Assembly (NCBI GenBank): GCA_013152205.1
Contig: JAADGV010000034.1
Location: forward strand, 1 to 50,179
Direction: 5' to 3'
Length of the DNA: 50,179 bases
From: Planctomycetota bacterium
GTDB taxonomy: Bacteria > Planctomycetota > Planctomycetia > Pirellulales > Lacipirellulaceae
Part shown: one piece after another, positions 1 through 7,905 of the stretch
Numbering within the stretch: position 1 is the stretch's first letter
Layout of the letters: every line of letters begins with the position of its first letter
The notes under the pieces: generated by a model
Seen by the model: only the letters and a program-made list of their open reading frames with translations
The model's database searches: none
Told to the model about the DNA's origin: nothing
Made by a program: the position numbers and the translations under genes

Positions 1-93
1 AGAGGGGGGGGCTGGGGACAAGGGGCTAGGGACTGGGGGGGACTCGCTTCGCTCAATCTATAGCCACTTGTGTTTGGTTGCAGACTGCGAGGG
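1..93. repeat. G-run-rich low-complexity segment
   Basis: The first 45 bases hold successive G runs (G8, G4, G4, G3, G7) separated by CT or ACT spacers, then a pyrimidine-rich stretch up to the mcsB stop codon. This GGGGCT/GGGACT-type sequence is simple-repeat DNA lying just beyond the 3' end of mcsB. The runs could form a G-quadruplex on the plus strand. No gene is visible. The segment is cut by the window edge, so its full length is unknown. Confidence 0.5.
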
Positions 94-1182
94 TTAGTTT
101 TGCGAGGGGTCGTTGGGTTCGCCGCCGTTTAGGTGGCGGCGTAGGTAGGTTGCCCGTTCGATATTTCGGTCGGCTGCGTCGAGTTCTACCCCGGAGAGTT
201 TCTGTAGGTGGGCCGGTTGGGTATGGACGAAAAGTTTGTTGATGGTAGGAATCTCTAAGTCGCTGATCAAACCGAGGTTGATTCCCATGCGGACGCTGGA
301 GAGCAGGTGCATCGTCTCTTCCGAACTGATGGTCTGCGCGGTGCGTAAGATGCCAAAAGCTCGGCTTACGCGGTCGTGAAGGGTTTCTTGGCTCTCGCGG
401 ACGAGGAATTCGCGGGCTTGCCGTTCGTAGTCGATGAGTACTGGAACCACGTCGGCGACTTTTTTTGTTAGCTCTTCCTCGGTGAGTCCCAAAGTAATTT
501 GATTGCTCACTTGATAGAAATCGCCCATGGCTTGCGAGCCTTCACCATAGAGGCCCCGGACGGCAAGGTTGATTTTTTGCAGGCTTTTGAAGACTTTTTC
601 GATCTGGCGAGTGATGACTAATGCCGGCAGATGGAGCATGACACTCACACGCACTCCGGTTCCGACATTGGTGGGACAGGCCGTTAAATAGCCGAGCTTG
701 TCGCTAAACGCATAGGTAAGTTGCTCTTCGATCAGGTCGTCGAGTCCGTTGATTTTTTCCCACGCGGAGGTGAGATCGAGTCCGCTCTGCATCACTTGGA
801 ATCGAAGATGATCTTCTTCGTTGACCATCACGCTGAAACACTCAGCAGGGTCGATGACAGCCGAGCGAGCGCCTTCGCCATCGGCAAGCTCTCGGCTAAT
901 GAGTTGGCGTTCGACTAGAAACTGGCGGTCGACGTCCTCTAGCTCGCCCACATTGATGTACAAGGTATCCGAAGACATTTTGCCGGCTTCTTGCAGCGCG
1001 GTAATCCGGCCATGGACAATTTTCTCGATTTCCGCACGATCGCCCTCGGTCGTACACGAGATAAAAGGGAAATCGGCAAGATTTCGAGCCAGGCGAATTC
1101 GGCTGCTAATGACAATGTCTGACTCGGGGCCAGAGCCCTTTAGCCACTCCCCACTCGAACTTACTAGATCGTCTAGATGCAT
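94..1182 (-). CDS. mcsB: Protein-arginine kinase McsB
   Basis: ATP:guanido phosphotransferase-family kinase that phosphorylates arginine side chains; in Firmicutes this marks proteins for ClpCP degradation. At 362 aa it has the normal McsB length, lacking the long N-terminal domain of creatine and arginine kinases. Visible motifs are the SSRIRLARNL nucleotide-binding block (26-35), NEEDH (121-125) and GYLTACPTNVGTG (164-176). DRVSRA at 270-275 resembles the D-x-x-x-R-A phospho-arginine docking motif. The ATG has no clear Shine-Dalgarno sequence. It follows mcsA on the same strand but 314 bases away, not overlapping as in Bacillus, and neither ctsR nor clpC is in the window. The family call is very secure; the substrates here are unknown. 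Confidence 0.95.
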   Translation of the reverse strand: MHLDDLVSSSGEWLKGSGPESDIVISSRIRLARNLADFPFISCTTEGDRAEIEKIVHGRITALQEAGKMSSDTLYINVGELEDVDRQFLVERQLISRELADGEGARSAVIDPAECFSVMVNEEDHLRFQVMQSGLDLTSAWEKINGLDDLIEEQLTYAFSDKLGYLTACPTNVGTGVRVSVMLHLPALVITRQIEKVFKSLQKINLAVRGLYGEGSQAMGDFYQVSNQITLGLTEEELTKKVADVVPVLIDYERQAREFLVRESQETLHDRVSRAFGILRTAQTISSEETMHLLSSVRMGINLGLISDLEIPTINKLFVHTQPAHLQKLSGVELDAADRNIERATYLRRHLNGGEPNDPSQN

Positions 1183-1496
1183 AATGACGTAACTACTTTT
1201 GGGCGGTTTTCAGTCGGATTTCAAAAACGTTTGTCGTGAAAAATTACTGGGCGTGGGAGACTACTTTAACATCTAAAATTAAAAGTTGCATTAACCACTA
1301 CGGCACGACGAGCACAACGTAACTGAAGTAAGGCCAATCAGAAAAAAGGGAACCGCTAATCAGCGCTAATAGACGCTAATCGGTGAAAAAATATGTTTGG
1401 AATTAGCAATTTCTTCTTTCAAAAACGTGTTACAAGAAAACAAGTCTCTCGTTTTTTGTTCGTTGTGTCGTCGTGGTTCAACATAACGCTATCGCA
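1183..1496. repeat. mcsA-mcsB spacer with decamer tandem repeat
   Basis: This gap holds no convincing ORF. Its notable element is at 1354-1380: the heptamer CGCTAAT occurs three times with an exact 10-base period (1354, 1364, 1374). The remainder is AT-rich and probably contains the mcsB leader and any promoter of its own, but I cannot pick out a convincing -35/-10 pair. Confidence 0.5.
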
Positions 1497-2027
1497 TTAG
1501 GGGGCGTCTTCATCCGACGTTTGCGAGGCTTCTTCGATTTCATGGATTTGATCGCGAAGTTTTGAGGCTTGCTCGTAATCTTCGGTGGTAATGGCTTCTT
1601 TCATTTCGCGTCGCAATCGAATGAGTTGCGTCTGTTGGTCTGCGCCTTGGGGGCAGCGTTTTGGCACTTTGCCAATATGATGTACCTGATCGTGAATGTT
1701 CATCAGCAGCGGCTCTAGCTCGTCTGCGAAGAAAACATAGTCGTGCGGACAGCCGAGGCGTCCTTTTTTGCGGAATTCTAAAAACGTGATTCCGCAAACG
1801 GGGCACGAGCGTTGATCGAGCCTGGCAAGTTGATCCGCGGTTTCGCCGACGGCGAGATGTTGGGCGAGCAAGCCGGCCATGGCGGGCATGACATCGGCGA
1901 CATCTTCTTCGCTGGGGGTCAGGAAAGATTGGGCACACTCTTCGCAGAGGTGCAGCTCGTTGGGCTTTCCATCAATCAGATCGGTGATATGGAAAGTTGC
2001 CTGACGATCGCATCTTTGGCACTTCAT
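1497..2027 (-). CDS. mcsA: McsA-like zinc-finger protein with UVR motif
   Basis: Predicted activator and adaptor of the McsB arginine kinase. The 176-aa protein starts MKCQRC; I chose the ATG at 2027 over the preceding in-frame GTG. It has paired CxxC motifs at the N terminus (C3/C6 and C28/C31, in LCEEC) and a second treble-clef-like CPVC...GCPHDY block in the middle, as expected for McsA zinc binding. The last third holds a UvrB/UvrC (UVR) motif, EAITTEDYEQASKLRDQI, the usual C-terminal feature of McsA. It lies upstream of mcsB on the same strand. The family is often annotated only as UvrB/UvrC motif-containing protein; pairing with mcsB supports the McsA name. Confidence 0.88.
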   Translation of the reverse strand: MKCQRCDRQATFHITDLIDGKPNELHLCEECAQSFLTPSEEDVADVMPAMAGLLAQHLAVGETADQLARLDQRSCPVCGITFLEFRKKGRLGCPHDYVFFADELEPLLMNIHDQVHHIGKVPKRCPQGADQQTQLIRLRREMKEAITTEDYEQASKLRDQIHEIEEASQTSDEDAP

Positions 2028-2404
2028 CACACCACCACGTTTTCTTTGTCCAAGAAGAAAGAATCAAGGGCCGATACAAACGGGGAGTCTCGGCTAGGCA
2101 AACAGGCCGGTCGTGTAGCCCAAAAAACCCACGATCCTGAACTTATTCGCTCTTCTGCGTGTCTCTACCGCGGGCCAACATTGCCCCCCTTCGATTGACA
2201 GAGGCGGGCTACGGCGATTCTAGCCTTGCCCCCATGAGTGTCAAGGCGAACAACGGCAGCTAAGCACTTGCCAGGGCAGAAGATGGGCGCATCTGGACAT
2301 CGACAATACGATCCGTTGTAGGCCTCAATCGACACTGCTAAGCTGAGTACTCTGTATCCTCATATTTTACTTACTTCTCTGCAAACTTTACTCGACCAAT
2401 ATTA
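2028..2404. other. Divergent mcsA/trpE intergenic region
   Basis: 377 bases separate the divergent mcsA and trpE starts. I searched for a tryptophan-rich leader peptide and an attenuator before trpE and found neither tandem TGG codons nor a good terminator pair. TTGACA at 2195-2200 is the best -35 candidate for trpE, but the hexamer 17 bases later (TTCTAG) is a weak -10. There is no recognisable Shine-Dalgarno sequence before the trpE ATG. Confidence 0.35.
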
Positions 2405-3937
2405 ATGCCCTACGCCCCCTCCTTTGAACAGTTTACTGAGCTGGCACGCGACGTGGACTATGTGCCCGTCTATCGTCGGCTTGTGAGCGACGCACTCACC
2501 CCGGTCCAGGCGTTTCGAAAGCTTGACGATGGCTCGACGGCTTGCTTGTTTGAAAGTGTGATTGGGGGCGAGAAAGTTGGCCGCCATAGTTTTTTGGCGA
2601 GTAATCCGTTTTTGCAAATCGAAGCTTACGGCACCCAAGTCTCGGTGGCTCGTCGTGATGCGACAGGCAACGGCACCGAGGAATCGTCGGATTGGAAGAC
2701 CGAGACGATCGAATGCTCGAATCCTCTTGATATACTTCGCGAGCAGGTGGATGCCATCGACGTTGCCCACTTGGAAGAGTTGCCACCGTTTATTGGCGGC
2801 GCAGTCGGGTATGCCGGATATGATACGGTACGTTATGTCGAGCATCTTCCGGATGCCCCTGAAGACGACCGCAAGCTGCCGGACTTATCGTTTGCTTTGT
2901 ACGACCACATGGTGGTGTTCGATCATATCCAGAAGACCGTTATTGTGCTGGCACTTGCCGATGTGAGAAACAAAGATGCGGATGCAATCCGTGCGGCCTA
3001 CGATAGCACTTGCAAACGGGTCGACCGACTGGTGACTCAGCTCGATTCCCCCGACCAGTCGTTGAGACTTGCAGACATCCAAACCGAAGGCGACGTCACG
3101 CTCGATTACACGTCGAACCTCACTCAAGCAGAGTACGAAGATGCGGTGCGTCAATGTGTTGAATATATTCGCGCTGGCGACATTTTTCAGGTGGTGATTA
3201 GCCAACGATTGCAGACCCCGTTTAAGCTTCCGCCGTTTGAGTTGTATCGAACCCTTCGCGTGGTGAATCCCAGCCCGTTTATGTTTTATCTGCGAACTCC
3301 GCAGGTAACGCTGGTGGGCAGCTCTCCGGAAATTATGGTGCGGGTTGTCGATGGACGAGTCACGGTCCGTCCGCTGGCAGGGACTCGACCGCGTGGGCAA
3401 AACGAAACCGAAGACATACAGCTAGGCGAAGAGTTGCTTGCCGATCCGAAAGAGCGTGCCGAGCATGTGATGCTGGTTGACCTGGGCAGGAATGATGTTG
3501 GCCGAGTGGCCCAGTATGGCTCGGTCGAGATTTCTGACGTGATGGTGATCGAACGGTATAGCCACGTCATGCACATCACCTCGAACGTGTGCGGGCAGCT
3601 TCGCGAGGACTGCGATTCGTTCGATGCGCTGGCGGCTTGTCTGCCTGCCGGTACGGTCTCGGGCGCGCCCAAAGTGCGAGCTATGGAGATCATCGACAGC
3701 TTGGAACCCAACCGACGCGGCCCCTACGCCGGGGCCGTTGGGTATATTGACTTTGCGGGGAACATGGATACCTGCATTGCTTTGCGAACGGTCGTGATCC
3801 AGAACGATACGGCTTATATTCAGGCCGGTGCAGGAATTGTCGCGGACAGTGTTCCGGAGTTAGAATATCAGGAGACCCTTAACAAAGCGCGGGGCTTGCT
3901 AAAGGCGCTTGAAATTACTCGGCAGCGAATTGGTTGA
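2405..3937 (+). CDS. trpE: Anthranilate synthase component I
   Basis: Chorismate-binding subunit that, with the glutaminase TrpG, makes anthranilate in the first committed step of tryptophan synthesis. The 510-aa protein has the N-terminal TrpE domain with an L-F-E-S-x-x-G-G block near residues 48-55, equivalent to the LLES region that binds feedback tryptophan. The C-terminal chorismate-binding domain is complete: LAGTRPRG (about 324), LVDLGRNDVGRV, LPAGTVSGAPKVRAMEI (about 412-428), and GAGIVADS...ELEYQET near 475-490. No trpG or other trp gene follows; a repeat region begins about 40 bases after the stop. PabB or an isochorismate synthase is less likely given the N-terminal domain and full TrpE length. 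Confidence 0.95.
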   Translation: MPYAPSFEQFTELARDVDYVPVYRRLVSDALTPVQAFRKLDDGSTACLFESVIGGEKVGRHSFLASNPFLQIEAYGTQVSVARRDATGNGTEESSDWKTETIECSNPLDILREQVDAIDVAHLEELPPFIGGAVGYAGYDTVRYVEHLPDAPEDDRKLPDLSFALYDHMVVFDHIQKTVIVLALADVRNKDADAIRAAYDSTCKRVDRLVTQLDSPDQSLRLADIQTEGDVTLDYTSNLTQAEYEDAVRQCVEYIRAGDIFQVVISQRLQTPFKLPPFELYRTLRVVNPSPFMFYLRTPQVTLVGSSPEIMVRVVDGRVTVRPLAGTRPRGQNETEDIQLGEELLADPKERAEHVMLVDLGRNDVGRVAQYGSVEISDVMVIERYSHVMHITSNVCGQLREDCDSFDALAACLPAGTVSGAPKVRAMEIIDSLEPNRRGPYAGAVGYIDFAGNMDTCIALRTVVIQNDTAYIQAGAGIVADSVPELEYQETLNKARGLLKALEITRQRIG

Positions 3938-3974
3938 ATTTGCTCAGGCATTTTAGTGGCTTGGGAATCAACAA

Positions 3975-4052
3975 TGCCCTGTAAGGGCAAAATATGACAG
4001 CCCAGGGCAGAGCCAACCGAAGCGCAGCAAAGGTTGTCGCCGCCCTGGGTTT
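3975..4052. repeat. Structured dispersed repeat unit, copy A
   Basis: About 78 bases, starting 38 bases after the trpE stop. It contains a short hairpin (GCCCT-GTA-AGGGC, 3976-3988) and a longer stem formed by CCCAGGGC (4001-4008) with GCCCTGGG (4042-4049). Its first 34 bases match the reverse complement of 4247-4280 at 31 of 34 positions, so it forms a two-copy inverted pair with copy B. The two-hairpin architecture recalls REP/REPIN or MITE-like elements; no transposase is nearby. Confidence 0.65.
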
Positions 4053-4205
4053 GGTAAGCAACCAAACAATCGTCCGAGAGGACAGCACGATTTAACAACG
4101 GAGCGTTGCCGAGTCCGAAATCAAGCCGCGGGTGAATTTCGGCCTCGGCTACATGCCGGCGAGTTGGCTGAGTTAAAACTCGGCCGAAGACATTCGAGAC
4201 AAATT

Positions 4206-4280
4206 AACCTAGGGCGGCGGCAAGCCTCGCGATGCTCGCTTGCCTTGCCCTAGGCTGTCATATTTTGCCCCTTCAGGGCA
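4206..4280. repeat. Structured dispersed repeat unit, copy B (inverted)
   Basis: Reverse-oriented partner of the unit at 3975-4052. The outer 34 bases (4247-4280) carry the complement of the AGGGCAAAATATGACAGCC core with three mismatches. The inner part ends in CCTAGGGCGGCGGCAAG, mirroring the CGCCGCCCTGGG end of copy A. The 150 bases between the copies contain no plausible gene. Copy B lies just before the YqgE leader, so any long stem between A and B would sit between trpE and yqgE. Confidence 0.65.
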
Positions 4281-4346
4281 GAAGCAGCTTTGCTGCTTCG
4301 ATGCAATGTTCAGCCACTAAAATCATTGAAGAACCGTATTACTTTT

Positions 4347-4370
4347 CCGGCCAGGATGGCCGGGCTATGG
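4347..4370 (+). repeat. Palindromic repeat, copy 1
   Basis: First of four copies in the window of a compact hairpin: CCGGCC, loop AGGAT, GGCCGG, followed by GCTATGG. This copy ends 12 bases before the YqgE start codon, so it lies in the 5' leader. Other copies: 5086-5109, 27287-27310 and 48791-48812. Confidence 0.75.
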
Positions 4371-4382
4371 GATTTGGGTGCG

Positions 4383-4934
4383 ATGAAGTCTCTTACCGGC
4401 AAATTACTGGTTGCTGCTCCGCAGTTGACCGATCCCAACTTTAGTCAGACGGTTGTGTTTATGATTCAACACGAACCGCAGGGGGCGTTTGGCGTCGTGT
4501 TAAATCGACCTAGCGACAAATCGCTGAGCGAAGTTTGGGAGCTAATTGGCAAAGAGCCATGCGACGCTGACCAACTGGTTCATATCGGTGGGCCTGTGCC
4601 TGGGCCGTTGCTGGCGCTTCATACGCTCGAGCCGCAATCGGATCAGGAAATCTTGCCCGGGCTGTATGTCACGGGCCAAGAGAATGCGTTTCAGGCGCTG
4701 GTTGATCATGACGATGCGAAATATCGTTTCTTCAGCGGCCATTCGGGGTGGGCTGACGGTCAACTCGAAGACGAACTGAATGCGGGCGGTTGGCTCACTA
4801 GTGAGGCCACGGTTGATGACGTGTTTTCTGACTGCGAAACTCTGTGGAAGCGGGTGACCAGCCGCATTGGGCTTCAGATTATTGCGCCCGGTTTGCGGCC
4901 GGAGCAGATTCCGGAAGATCCAGGAATGAACTAG
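4383..4934 (+). CDS. YqgE/AlgH family protein (UPF0301)
   Basis: A 183-aa protein of the UPF0301 family, whose molecular function is unsettled (AlgH affects alginate regulation in Pseudomonas). The N terminus MKSLTGKLLVAAPQLTDPNF, the FxxTVVFMIQH strand, GAFGVVLNRP and the IGGPVPG block are the family hallmarks. The C-terminal half carries the expected YRFFSGHSGWADGQLEDEL. The open frame reaches back to 4290, but those residues are encoded by palindromic repeat copy 1, so the ATG at 4383, where family similarity begins, is preferred. A 28-base CGCAAAGG-type repeat starts 9 bases after the stop. Confidence 0.9.
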   Translation: MKSLTGKLLVAAPQLTDPNFSQTVVFMIQHEPQGAFGVVLNRPSDKSLSEVWELIGKEPCDADQLVHIGGPVPGPLLALHTLEPQSDQEILPGLYVTGQENAFQALVDHDDAKYRFFSGHSGWADGQLEDELNAGGWLTSEATVDDVFSDCETLWKRVTSRIGLQIIAPGLRPEQIPEDPGMN

Positions 4935-4942
4935 ACAGGATT

Positions 4943-4970
4943 TTCTCGCAAAGGCGCTAAGTCGCAAAGG
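4943..4970 (+). repeat. CGCAAAGG-type dispersed repeat, copy 1
   Basis: 28 bases containing CGCAAAGGCGCTAAGTCG, identical to 28838-28865 and partly repeated at 32275-32294. It begins 9 bases downstream of the YqgE stop codon. It is built from a CGCAAAGG / CGCTAAGT subrepeat. Confidence 0.75.
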
Positions 4971-5040
4971 AAAAGGAAAGAGAAGAAAATTTCGTGTCTC
5001 TTCGCGAAATTCGCTGGCCCTTTTTTAGATCGAGTAAGAC

Positions 5041-5065
5041 TGGCCGCTTGGTTGCGGCCAAAGGC
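5041..5065 (+). repeat. GGCCG-TTGGTTG dispersed repeat, copy 1
   Basis: The stretch starting TGGCCGCTTGGTTGCGG and ending AAAGGCC is closely matched at 29094-29118 (TGGCCGTTTGGTTGTGG ... ACAGGCC), about 22 of 25 positions. GGCCGC and GCGGCC form a small internal stem. It lies between the convergent YqgE gene and pyrF, immediately before palindromic repeat copy 2. Confidence 0.55.
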
Positions 5066-5085
5066 CTTGCTGTTTTTTTTTGCTT

Positions 5086-5109
5086 CCGGCCAGGATGGCC
5101 GGGCTATGG
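5086..5109 (+). repeat. Palindromic repeat, copy 2
   Basis: Identical to copy 1 over 24 bases: CCGGCC-AGGAT-GGCCGG then GCTATGG. It lies 28 bases beyond the pyrF stop codon, in the convergent YqgE/pyrF spacer. A run of nine T residues precedes it at about 5073-5081. Confidence 0.75.
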
Positions 5110-5137
5110 GGTTTGGAGTGGGGGCCGGTGCCTTGCG

Positions 5138-6064
5138 TTAACTTGGTTGCAGGTTGCCGGCAGGGGTTTCGGCTCGTAACTGGGCGATCATTTCTTTGGT
5201 TGCTGCTTCGACCGCCTCTTGCCATCGCTGGGGGCCAAATCGTTCGCGATAGGCTTCGCTGCGGTAGGCGAAAATGATTCCCCGCGAATTGTTGACCACG
5301 GCACCCAAGCCGCGCTGATCGAAAGCGGCGGCCACATCTTGAGCCGTGCCACCTTGGCTACCGAATCCTGGCACGAGGAACCAAGTCTGTGGCATTGCCG
5401 TCCTTAATTCAGCCAACTGTTCTGGGTAGGTCGCCCCGACGACGGCCCCGACAATGCCGTAGCCCCGTTTGCCGCTCGTTTGCTCGGCCTGCTGTTCGAC
5501 GTAGTCGGCCACGATGCGATAGAGGGGGCCTTTGCCCAGCGTTTGATCCTGTAGCATGTGGCTACCGGGGTTCGAAGTTTTGACCAAGACGAACAAACCC
5601 GCGCCGCGGTCTTTTGCGACGTTGATGAAGGGCTCCAGGCTATCGGCCCCCAGATAGGGGCTTACGGTCACCGAGTCGGCCTCCCAAGCACTTTGGCCAT
5701 CGCGTCCCAATATCCCTCGGGCATAGGCCTCGGCGGTTGAACCGATGTCGTTGCGTTTTCCGTCAAGGATGACTAACAGGCCCTTGCTGCGGGCGTAGGC
5801 AATCACCTTGCCAAGCGCAACCATCCCGGCTGGGCCGCACTCTTCAAAAAACGCGGCCTGAGGTTTGACCGCGGGCACCAAAGGGGCCACGACATCGACC
5901 ACGCCATTACAGAACTGCTCGTAGGCCTGTGCGCGAGTGGCGAAATCGTCGGCACCGCCGGTCATCGCGTCGGGCAACTGCTCCCACCTGGGGTCTAAGC
6001 CCACTATGACGGGGTTGCCAGTCCGCTCAACAGCCGCGGCTAAGTCGTCTCCGAAATGCTTCAC
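5138..6064 (-). CDS. pyrF: Orotidine 5'-phosphate decarboxylase (type 2)
   Basis: Decarboxylates OMP to UMP, the last step of de novo pyrimidine synthesis. Type 2 features are clear: [13 protein letters not shown] near the N terminus, catalytic [31 protein letters not shown], and [14 protein letters not shown] near the phosphate site. The start is uncertain. The frame is open to 6202, overlapping the upstream esterase gene, but similarity begins at KHFGDDL, so I take the GTG at 6064 (308 aa). A strong AGGAGG lies 26 bases upstream, too far for that GTG. An ATG 12 bases after the AGGAGG is out of frame by one base across a run of seven A residues (see findings). The upstream esterase gene ends 53 bases before, so co-transcription is plausible. 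Confidence 0.9.
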   Translation of the reverse strand: MKHFGDDLAAAVERTGNPVIVGLDPRWEQLPDAMTGGADDFATRAQAYEQFCNGVVDVVAPLVPAVKPQAAFFEECGPAGMVALGKVIAYARSKGLLVILDGKRNDIGSTAEAYARGILGRDGQSAWEADSVTVSPYLGADSLEPFINVAKDRGAGLFVLVKTSNPGSHMLQDQTLGKGPLYRIVADYVEQQAEQTSGKRGYGIVGAVVGATYPEQLAELRTAMPQTWFLVPGFGSQGGTAQDVAAAFDQRGLGAVVNNSRGIIFAYRSEAYRERFGPQRWQEAVEAATKEMIAQLRAETPAGNLQPS

Positions 6065-6117
6065 GTTTTTTTGGCATCGTTTTTGGATGCCCTCCTTGTT
6101 CGTCCCATCCAAAAGGT

Positions 6118-7671
6118 TTAACGGGCTTCGATTGTTACGCCGGGCCAATCGTCGCTTCGGAAAGGTGTTACCGGCAGGCCCTCTTTGCTGATTAGATTGC
6201 AAACGGGATTGTTAGCCCAGGCATATCGCACGGCTACCGGCGAAGGCACCGCTTCGCTGGAGACCTCGACCTGATTTTTGGAGACCAATTTTGCGTCGGC
6301 CCACACCCATTTTTTGTCTTCCCCCGCGATGGCAAAGCCCTTGATTTCTGAATAGTCGTGCTTGTGCAAGCCTTTGCCACAATCTTTGAAGCTGACCAGC
6401 AGTTTACCACCGTCTTGAGTCAACGAATCGAAACGAGGGCTTTGGCAGGGAACGTCGATCTGATAATCGTGAGCCAATGCCCAGCGTGCCAAGCGTAGGC
6501 CAACATCGAATTTTTTTCGCGGGTGAATGTCGTTTCCTTCGCCCAAATCGATAATCACGGCTTCGCCCGTGTTGGATAGCCGATCGAGGGTCATCGTTTG
6601 TGCTTCGCGTAGCTCGGCCCAATCGCTGTCACCCGGCAGGGGCTCTTCGACACGGAAGTCGGCCAGTTGTACCCAGTAGAAAGGAAAATCTCCTTGCCCC
6701 CAGGTGTCTCGCCAATTCTGGATCATCAGCGGAAACATTTCGCGATATTGAAAAGCGCGGGAAGCGTTGCTTTCGCCTTGATACCAAATTGCGCCGCGGA
6801 TGGCGTAAGGGACGATCGGCAGTGTGCGAGCATTGAAAAGATTAGCAGGCCGATGCTGGCCTGTCATCGCTACCTCGGGAGACCGCGGGGTTCGTCCTGG
6901 GTTCTTCCCGTCTTTCTTTTTTTGCTTCCATTTGGCGAGTGCCTTCTCGTAGTTGGCCTTTGACTGGCCCGACTCGAAGTTGGCTTCCATTGCTTTCCAG
7001 CGTTTCATCAGCGGGCCGTAGATGGGGTCGGCATCAAGTAGATCGCGACGAATCCATGCTTCGCACGACGAACCGCCCCAGGCGTTGTCGATCAAACCGA
7101 CGGGAACACCAAGCGTCTTTTGCAATTGCAAGCCGAAAAAGTAACCCACCGCCGAGAATTGTTCGACGTTTTTGGGATTCGACCGTTGCCAAGTCCCATC
7201 GATATCGTCGATGGGCGTCTGGCTACCTTGGTTGCCCACCGTAAGTAGACGGAGCTGCGGATTCTTTGTTGTCAGCAGATGCAAGTCGGCATCGAAAGAG
7301 GCACCAACCGTCCAACCCATGTTCGATTGCCCCGAGCAGACCCATACTTCGCCAACAAGGATATCATTTCGCTCAAGGCGATTTTTACCTTCGACGACCA
7401 ACGTCAACGGGTCGCCCACTGAAAGCGGGGCCAGATCTACGCGCCACCGACCATCGGCGTCGGCCTTGGTTTTTAATGTTTGGTCGGCAATCGAAACCGT
7501 GACTTCTTCGTCAGCGTCTGCCCAACCCCAGATAGGCACGGCCTGGTCGCGCTGCAACACCATGTGATCGCTGAAGATGTTTGGAAGCTTGACGTCGGCA
7601 ACACAGGGATTCGCCGTAGAAATGGCAAGCAATATTGCCAGGGCAACTTGAACCGTTGATGTCTTCAGCAT
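6118..7671 (-). CDS. Sialate O-acetylesterase-like SGNH hydrolase
   Basis: Predicted exported carbohydrate esterase removing O-acetyl groups from sialic acids or other acetylated sugars. The 517-aa protein starts [16 protein letters not shown], a clear signal peptide ending near CVADVKLP; the ATG at 7671 has a GAGGAAA Shine-Dalgarno sequence about 7 bases upstream, so the longer frame to 7734 is rejected. An Ig-like N-terminal region ([19 protein letters not shown]) is followed by the SGNH blocks SGQSNM (about 113), WYQGESNA (about 294) and catalytic D-x-x-H in [10 protein letters not shown] (about 380). This is the usual planctomycete sialate-O-acetylesterase arrangement. Marine organisms may use such enzymes on acetylated algal glycans; the substrate cannot be read from sequence. 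Confidence 0.88.
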   Translation of the reverse strand: MLKTSTVQVALAILLAISTANPCVADVKLPNIFSDHMVLQRDQAVPIWGWADADEEVTVSIADQTLKTKADADGRWRVDLAPLSVGDPLTLVVEGKNRLERNDILVGEVWVCSGQSNMGWTVGASFDADLHLLTTKNPQLRLLTVGNQGSQTPIDDIDGTWQRSNPKNVEQFSAVGYFFGLQLQKTLGVPVGLIDNAWGGSSCEAWIRRDLLDADPIYGPLMKRWKAMEANFESGQSKANYEKALAKWKQKKKDGKNPGRTPRSPEVAMTGQHRPANLFNARTLPIVPYAIRGAIWYQGESNASRAFQYREMFPLMIQNWRDTWGQGDFPFYWVQLADFRVEEPLPGDSDWAELREAQTMTLDRLSNTGEAVIIDLGEGNDIHPRKKFDVGLRLARWALAHDYQIDVPCQSPRFDSLTQDGGKLLVSFKDCGKGLHKHDYSEIKGFAIAGEDKKWVWADAKLVSKNQVEVSSEAVPSPVAVRYAWANNPVCNLISKEGLPVTPFRSDDWPGVTIEAR

Positions 7672-7859
7672 TGTGGTTTCCTCGTGAGAACGGGTTTTGA
7701 TAGTCGGAGGTTTGCGCAGGCCAAGGGCTTGCAATCCCTTGGCTTTGCCTGATCCGTTGAGACTGCCGCCTATCTTATTACAGGCATTTGCTGTTGGCTA
7801 GCATATTCGGGCAGGAATCAGGGGGCAGGTTGTTTTGATGTAGGAAACCTGGATTCCGT

Positions 7860-7876
7860 GGACCGCGTGGCGGTCC
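7860..7876. repeat. Perfect short hairpin between SUMF1-like and esterase genes
   Basis: GGACCGC-GTG-GCGGTCC: a 7-bp GC-rich stem with a 3-base loop, 30 bases beyond the stop codon of the upstream minus-strand SUMF1-like gene. No U-tract follows on the minus strand, so it may be an mRNA 3'-end hairpin rather than a classical terminator. Confidence 0.5.
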
Positions 7877-7905
7877 GGCTGGGGCAGGGTGCGTGCCCTC
7901 GTGGG

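Noticed and set aside
2031..2198. Plus-strand frame over the mcsA promoter
   Set aside because: It overlaps antisense mcsA, has no protein features, and is a shadow.
2195..2223. TTGACA-17-TTCTAG as a trpE promoter
   Set aside because: The -10 is poor and nothing else supports it, so it is mentioned only in the gap note.
2200..2404. Trp leader peptide/attenuator before trpE
   Set aside because: No small frame with adjacent TGG codons and no strong antiterminator/terminator pair can be seen.
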